Origin: CAZRWD01 sp964603785
GTDB lineage: Bacteria; Fermentibacterota; Fermentibacteria; Fermentibacterales; Fermentibacteraceae
DNA length: 64,000 bases
Assembly: GCA_964603785.1 (NCBI GenBank)
Contig: CAZRWD010000004.1
Span: 124,001-188,000, forward strand
Reading direction: 5' to 3'
Notes under the pieces: model-generated
Told to the model about the DNA's origin: nothing
Database searches by the model: none
Seen by the model: the letters and a program-made list of their open reading frames with translations, nothing else
Part shown: positions 59,776-64,000 of the stretch, piece after piece
Position numbering within the stretch: position 1 is the first letter of the stretch
How the letters are laid out: every line of letters begins with the position of its first letter
Made by a program: the position numbers and the translations under genes

Positions 59776-60027
59776 TCAGAAGCCGTTGGTGCTCGTCTTC
59801 TCCTGCGGCTCGATGACCGCGCGCTCCATCGCCGGCTCCGCCACATCGACCACCTTCCAGCCGGGGGGCAGGCCGAACCCGGCCAGGGGGAGCACCCTGA
59901 AGACATCGGTCCGACGCTTCGGAGAGTGCCGCGAGATGATGCAGAAGGACTCGCCCCGGAGCCCGGCCAGCTTCGCGGCCTGCGATCTGGCCTCGTCGAG
60001 CCCGGTCAGCAGGGGTGTCTTGCGCAT
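59776..60027 (-). CDS. Small hypothetical protein
   Basis: This 83-residue protein runs from ATG 60027 (GGAAGG seven bases upstream) and has no membrane segment or known motif. It is moderately charged, with a Pro/Leu-rich middle (F-R-V-L-P-L-A-G-F-G-L-P-P-G-W-K-V-V-D-V) and an acidic end. The frame extends upstream to 60240 but that part is antisense to the end of the PHP-glycosyltransferase gene. It is directly followed by the propeller gene, so the two are probably cotranscribed. I do not recognise it. Confidence 0.5.
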   Translation of the reverse strand: MRKTPLLTGLDEARSQAAKLAGLRGESFCIISRHSPKRRTDVFRVLPLAGFGLPPGWKVVDVAEPAMERAVIEPQEKTSTNGF

Positions 60028-60109
60028 GCTGGAACCTTCCTTCCGGGGACAAGATAACCCATTTCCGCCCGGAAGGGTGGCTGCAGGAACGGACCGTTCG
60101 CTCGCTCTG

Positions 60110-62551
60110 CTACTGCGCGGTGACCTCAGCCAGCCTCTCCACCGTACCCTCCTCCACCCGCCCGCAGGTGTCCGGCACGGCGTGACGCGGTGAGAAGAGG
60201 CTGTCGTAGACCCGCTCCCAGTCATACAGCTCGAGGACACGGGCGCGCGACGCCCGTCGCATCTCCAGGTATGCCTGCGGATCGTCCCTCATCATGACGA
60301 GCATCCGCCTGGCGAGCAGCACCCAGCTGTCCGGGTCGCCCACCCTGGCCACGAAGCCCGTGATGCCGTCCGCGATTATCTCGCGGGGTCCGCCGATCGA
60401 GGAGACTATTGCGGGGAGTCCGCAGGCCTGGGCCTCGAGGACGGACATCCCGAAGGTGTCGGTGTCGCTGGGGAAGAGGAAGAGATCCGAGGCCGAGTAC
60501 AGGGCCGGGAGGTCGCCGTGCGGAATCCTTCCCGCGAAGCGCAGTCCAGGGACATCCCGCGATCTGCGTCTCAGCTCTTCGAGATAGGGGCCGTCTCCTG
60601 CGAGGACGAAGGCGGCTCCCGGGAATTCCGCCAGGAGCGACCGGAAGGTCGTGATTGCCAGGTCGAGGTTCTTCTCCCGCGATATCCTCCCGGTGTAGAC
60701 CAGCACCGGACCCGCATGGCCGCCGTGAATGGCCGCCGTCCTGCCGGGATCGTCCGCGGGGGCGAACTGCGCCGTGTCGATACCCCTGTCGAACTTCACC
60801 ATCCGCCGGGTGTCGTAGCCCCTGGAGGCGAGTATCGAGATGTACTCCCCCGTGGGGACCCTGATCTCGTCGAAGCAGCTGTAGAACCATCTGATGTAGC
60901 CCTCGATGATGTCGCTCACCGATTCGTCGGAGACGATCCTGGTGGCCTGGGCTGCGTAGTCTGTGTGGAAGAAGCCCGTGGCCTTCAGGCTCATGAGCTT
61001 CGCCACCAGGAGGCCCGCCAGGCCCACCGGACCGGGTGTGGAGATGAAGATCTCGTCCGGCTCGTACTGCGCGACCAGGTCGAGCGTCTTGAGCACCGAC
61101 GGCACCTTCAGAAGGTACTTCTCGTACCCCGGCAGGCTGAACGACTCGATGAACGGCAGGCTCACCACGTTGCGGGCATCCACCTGCGCCCTCTCCTCCT
61201 CCGTGAGGGCCGTGACCAGCCTGACTCCGGGATTCCTCGTCGCGGCCATGCGGGATACCTTGTCCAGGGTCACGGATACGCCGTTGAGATCGGTGAACGT
61301 GTCGGTGAACCACATGACCCTGCGCTCCGACCCCGTCATGGTCATCGGGGCGTACTCCCTGCGCAGCCCGTCCAGGAGGCTCTTGTTGGCGAACATGTCC
61401 TTCACGGCGGTGAAGAAGGGCACTGAAAGGAAGATGCCGGGCACGGAGGCGGAGGAGTTCGTTACGAAGCCCACCAGGTCTCCGTCGATCACATCCCTCT
61501 TTATCGACCTGACGAGCGACTGCATGAACTCGTCCGCGAGATCCGCTATCCTGGCGTAGAGGATTTCCAGCCTCAGGTCCATGGGGCCGTCCCGGTGCCT
61601 CCTGATGTCCTCCATCAGATTGCTGACCAGCCTGTACAGGTTCGCCCTCGATCCACCCGTCGAGGCGAGCCGCCTCAGGAAGAGCTTCTCCTTCAGCCTG
61701 AAGTCCCGCTTCTCGAAGATCAGCTCGGTGAGCGCCGACACCAGGCTCCTCGAGGACCCGCTGCTCTTCTGCCGGGAGAACTCCCAGGCGATCTTGTAGA
61801 CGGTGAAGACGAGCGACTGGTAGTTGTTGCTCCGCCCCTCCGGTGTCGTTTCCCTGGCCCTGATCGCCTCCAGGAACTCCCGCGGGCTCCCGGCCTCGGC
61901 CACCGTGCAGGTCTGACCGACGAACAGGCCTGCGTGATCGTCGGAACCCGCCGTCAGCCCCTTCCTCCAGGGATCCTGCGACAGCGGGGCCACACCGTGC
62001 CTTCGCCGCAGGGAAAGCAGCCGCTCCTCGTCGAGCGCGGCCAGCACCTGCATCCATGTCCTGTTGTTCGCCCTGTTCCTGCCGCCGTTCAGACCCTCGA
62101 AGACGTCGAACAGGAGCAGGAGCTTCTCCAGGTGGTCCATGCCGAGCATGCCGTTGACCTGATACGTTGCGTGGGCGACGGAGTGGGGGAGGTTCCTCTC
62201 GTTCAGGTAGGCCCTCGTCTGGTAGATGTCGGAGCGGATGCGCTGGATCTCCTCGAACTCGTCATGGTCCAGACCGTAGACGAGGAGGTGGACCTTGCAC
62301 CCGTCCTCGGGGAAGTAGGTGGTGAACTCCACCCCGGTGAAGGTCTCGTCGGGGTACTTCCCGCAGAGGAGCAGCGATCCCTCTATCCTGTTGTGATCGG
62401 TGATGGTGACGAAGTCCATCCCCCTCTCCCGGGCCATCTGGTAGATGGACTCCGGGTCGGTGTAGGACTCCTTCGCCCCCAGCCTCTGCAGGAACCACTC
62501 GGAGGGGTGCTCCGAATACCTGGAATGCACGTGAAGATCGGCTCTGGCCAT
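60110..62551 (-). CDS. PHP-domain/glycosyltransferase family 4 fusion
   Basis: This 813-residue protein begins with a PHP metallo-hydrolase domain: D-L-H-V-H-S-R-Y-S (residues 5-13), I-T-D-H-N, G-V-E-F-T-T, S-V-A-H-A-T-Y and G-S-D-D-H-A-G, all metal motifs present. After a linker region (about 270-400) comes a GT4 glycosyltransferase: V-M-W-F-T-D-T-F-T-D-L-N-G-V-S, V-Y-T-G-R-I-S-R-E-K-N-L-D, D-L-F-L-F-P-S-D-T-D-T-F-G and the E-A-x-A-C-G-L-P catalytic region. I start it at ATG 62551, after AGAAGG. PHP domains hydrolyse phosphoesters, so a linked sugar-phosphate step is plausible. Confidence 0.85.
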   Translation of the reverse strand: MARADLHVHSRYSEHPSEWFLQRLGAKESYTDPESIYQMARERGMDFVTITDHNRIEGSLLLCGKYPDETFTGVEFTTYFPEDGCKVHLLVYGLDHDEFEEIQRIRSDIYQTRAYLNERNLPHSVAHATYQVNGMLGMDHLEKLLLLFDVFEGLNGGRNRANNRTWMQVLAALDEERLLSLRRRHGVAPLSQDPWRKGLTAGSDDHAGLFVGQTCTVAEAGSPREFLEAIRARETTPEGRSNNYQSLVFTVYKIAWEFSRQKSSGSSRSLVSALTELIFEKRDFRLKEKLFLRRLASTGGSRANLYRLVSNLMEDIRRHRDGPMDLRLEILYARIADLADEFMQSLVRSIKRDVIDGDLVGFVTNSSASVPGIFLSVPFFTAVKDMFANKSLLDGLRREYAPMTMTGSERRVMWFTDTFTDLNGVSVTLDKVSRMAATRNPGVRLVTALTEEERAQVDARNVVSLPFIESFSLPGYEKYLLKVPSVLKTLDLVAQYEPDEIFISTPGPVGLAGLLVAKLMSLKATGFFHTDYAAQATRIVSDESVSDIIEGYIRWFYSCFDEIRVPTGEYISILASRGYDTRRMVKFDRGIDTAQFAPADDPGRTAAIHGGHAGPVLVYTGRISREKNLDLAITTFRSLLAEFPGAAFVLAGDGPYLEELRRRSRDVPGLRFAGRIPHGDLPALYSASDLFLFPSDTDTFGMSVLEAQACGLPAIVSSIGGPREIIADGITGFVARVGDPDSWVLLARRMLVMMRDDPQAYLEMRRASRARVLELYDWERVYDSLFSPRHAVPDTCGRVEEGTVERLAEVTAQ

Positions 62552-62606
62552 CCTTCTCCGCCCTTCCTCCACGCCATGGACGACTGCGGCGCGCACGGTT
62601 CGGCCC

Positions 62607-62630
62607 GTCCGGCGGGATCCCCCGCCGGAC
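62607..62630. other. Perfect 10-bp hairpin between glycosyltransferase genes
   Basis: GTCCGGCGGG pairs with CCCGCCGGAC over a four-base loop ATCC. It lies in the 161-base gap between the end of the family 2 glycosyltransferase gene and the start of the PHP fusion gene, about 55 bases from that start. It could terminate the former or control the latter. No T-run is present. Confidence 0.45.
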
Positions 62631-62712
62631 CGCCGCCCCGACCGGTATCAGAGCATCGATGTGTTAAGACTCGTGGAAGATGGCGCTCTCGGGCGAAGAA
62701 TCGACGAAGGGG

Positions 62713-63477
62713 TCAGACCTCGGGGGGGTGTTCTGTGGTGGAGGAGCCGGCAGGGTCCTCTCGATGCATTCCGTACCACTCGCGCTCGAAGCCGGGGATC
62801 GTCATCCGCCTCCCGGAAAGCTGCCAGCGCAGGAGCTGCGGGATGAGCGGGAAGTAGTGCCAGTCCCCGTACATGTCGAACTTGCGCAGGTCCGCGATCG
62901 CCCTCGCCCGCGTCAGGCGCACGAGTCTCCGTCCCGTCCGCCTGCCGTGGCGCTTGAGCCGCAGCAGGAAGTCGACGTCCTCCGCGTACCTGCATGCCTC
63001 GTCGTAGCCCCCGATCGCCACGAAATCGCTCCTGGCGCAGAATGTGGGACCGGTGTCCATGGTCAGGGCCAGGATCATGGGGTAGAGCACCGCATAGGTG
63101 GCTGCGAGACCGAGGCTCATCCTCGGCAGCACCACTCCCGTCGCGCCCCCCACGAACCTGTTCGAGCGCATGGCGTCTCGGACCGCCCCGAACGTGCCGG
63201 GATGGATCCTGATGTCCGCGTCGACGAATACGAGGACCTCCCCGGAAGCCGCCGCCGCGCCGGCGTTGCGCACCGCGGCGATGCACCGGACCGGCGTGGC
63301 CGCGAGGATGCAGCCCCTTCCGGCTGCCAGCGCCGCCGTCCCGTCATCCGAGCAGTTGTCGGAGACTATCACCTCCACCGTGCCGTCGTACACGCCCCTG
63401 GCGGCGTCGACCGTGTCCAGGAGCCTCGGCAGGCGCCGCTCCTCGTTCCGCGCAGGGATCACGACGGATATCCTCAT
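62713..63477 (-). CDS. Glycosyltransferase family 2
   Basis: This 254-residue GT-A enzyme begins M-R-I-S-V-V-I-P-A-R-N-E-E-R-R-L-P, with the nucleotide-sugar site S-D-N-C-S-D-D-G-T and D-x-D motif V-F-V-D-A-D-I-R. G-G-Y-D-E-A-C-R-Y-A-E-D-V-D-F is the ED-type catalytic region. It resembles glycosyltransferases for polyprenyl-linked or glycan side chains. ATG 63477 has an AGGACC-type site. It lies 39 bases after the xylose-isomerase-like gene. The target is unknown. Confidence 0.85.
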   Translation of the reverse strand: MRISVVIPARNEERRLPRLLDTVDAARGVYDGTVEVIVSDNCSDDGTAALAAGRGCILAATPVRCIAAVRNAGAAAASGEVLVFVDADIRIHPGTFGAVRDAMRSNRFVGGATGVVLPRMSLGLAATYAVLYPMILALTMDTGPTFCARSDFVAIGGYDEACRYAEDVDFLLRLKRHGRRTGRRLVRLTRARAIADLRKFDMYGDWHYFPLIPQLLRWQLSGRRMTIPGFEREWYGMHREDPAGSSTTEHPPEV

Positions 63478-63516
63478 GGTCGGATAGGTCCTCCGGGCAT
63501 CGGTCGAGGCGTAGCG

Positions 63517-64000
63517 TCACGCATCGCCGGAGCCCTGACGGAACAGCTCCTTGGAGAGGCGATGGGCTTCCGACATCGCGTCCCGGACCATGTCCTCGAT
63601 GTCCATGGTCCTACGGGCGGAGGCGACGCGGAGCAACCGGTCGCGCGAAAGCGCGCCGGACTCGGCCACCCTCATGACCGCCTCCCAGCTGCAGATGGAG
63701 CGGATGATGCGCCCTACCGCCCCGCGCACGTCGTCATAGGGCCGCGGCTGGATGTCGTGCTCCACCCAGCCGTCGTAGCCCGAGTCCGAGAGGAGCTGCG
63801 CCACCGCCAGGGTGGCCGCGTCGGGGCCCACTCCGTAGTCGATGTCGTACTTCCCCGCTCCGCCCAGCCTCGCCCCGTCCGCCCCCTGGCTGTTGGCGTG
63901 GACATGCACGACCGCACCATCGAGCAGCGCGGCCGCATAGTCCTGGACCAGCTCCATCCCCGACATCTGGGTGTGGCCGAACTCGTTCACCAGGCCGAAG
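63517..64000 (-). CDS. Xylose isomerase-like TIM-barrel protein, 5' partial
   Basis: Only the last about 160 residues are in the window. The frame is open to the right edge, so the start is missing. E-F-G-H-T-Q-M-S-G matches the xylose isomerase E-V-G-H-x-Q-M-A-G metal site, K-Y-D-I-D-Y matches K-Y-D-Q-D, and Y-D-G-W-V-E-H-D-I-Q-P matches Y-D-G-P-x-H-F-D-x-K-P. In H-V-H-A-N-S-Q the Asp of the usual H-I-D-x-N-x-Q is His. Family assignment is good but true xylose isomerase activity is less certain, because a metal ligand differs. Confidence 0.6.
   Translation of the reverse strand, partial: FGLVNEFGHTQMSGMELVQDYAAALLDGAVVHVHANSQGADGARLGGAGKYDIDYGVGPDAATLAVAQLLSDSGYDGWVEHDIQPRPYDDVRGAVGRIIRSICSWEAVMRVAESGALSRDRLLRVASARRTMDIEDMVRDAMSEAHRLSKELFRQGSGDA

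Overview
The window is 64 kb of very G+C-rich bacterial DNA (roughly two thirds G+C by eye) with one 100-N gap. I see no phage, insertion sequence, CRISPR array, rRNA or tRNA gene. Many proteins are outer-membrane barrels, lipoproteins, OmpA-type wall anchors or secreted proteins with FlgD/Por-like C-terminal sorting domains. This points to a diderm bacterium of FCB-like or candidate-phylum type (for example Fermentibacterota or Eisenbacteria-like). That placement is inference, not proof. The gap, with a 55-bp repeat on each side, suggests a metagenome assembly. TTG and GTG starts are common, and neighbouring genes often overlap by 4 bp (ATGA, TTGA or GTGA).

Layout. 1-3.6 kb: a cut SHOCT-like protein, a DMT-type permease, the gap, and a secreted legumain/gingipain-like peptidase. 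3.6-8.5 kb: thioredoxin lipoprotein, Nudix hydrolase and two paralogous OmpA-family proteins. 8.6-13.5 kb: acylphosphatase, a barrel protein, a Cys-rich protein, RNase D and a repeat lipoprotein. 13.6-21.7 kb: a minus-strand run rho, rpmE, yqhQ-like, prfA, prmC, ispG, glnA and a beta-propeller lipoprotein. 21.9-25.4 kb: a degenerate GGDEF protein, a VanZ-like protein, and a promoter/terminator-bounded pair made of an Lpp-like lipoprotein and a LysM protein. 25.4-32.1 kb: phoH, pgpH-like, ybeY, corC-like, recO and a glycyl-tRNA synthetase gene, nearly all overlapping. 32.1-36.6 kb: a 1526-residue signalling protein with a pseudokinase-like start, a degenerate ATPase region, helical repeats, GAF and an intact GGEEF. 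36.7-39.7 kb: a short archaeal-type valS and a dCMP deaminase. 39.7-42.5 kb: an AbrB-controlled SsuABC-like ABC importer.

42.5-53.6 kb is accessory: a DUF5343-like protein, two envelope proteins (one with ComEA-like HhH motifs), a RecJ-like DHH phosphoesterase, a sugar-nucleotide epimerase, a lipoprotein with duplicated OB-like domains, a PorV-like barrel, a secreted ComEC-type metallo-beta-lactamase, a lamin-tail protein and another barrel. 53.7-64 kb holds a secreted PQQ-type propeller, glycosyltransferases (one fused to a PHP domain), a third OmpA paralogue, a propeller that may start at CTG, and a cut xylose-isomerase-like gene.

The housekeeping blocks cover translation termination and release, ribosome maturation, isoprenoid and glutamine synthesis, and cyclic dinucleotide turnover. 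The most unusual items are the giant pseudokinase-GGDEF protein, the OmpA/carboxypeptidase-regulatory paralogues, the surface DNA-handling neighbourhood at 43-53 kb, and two promoters whose spacers are filled by inverted repeats.
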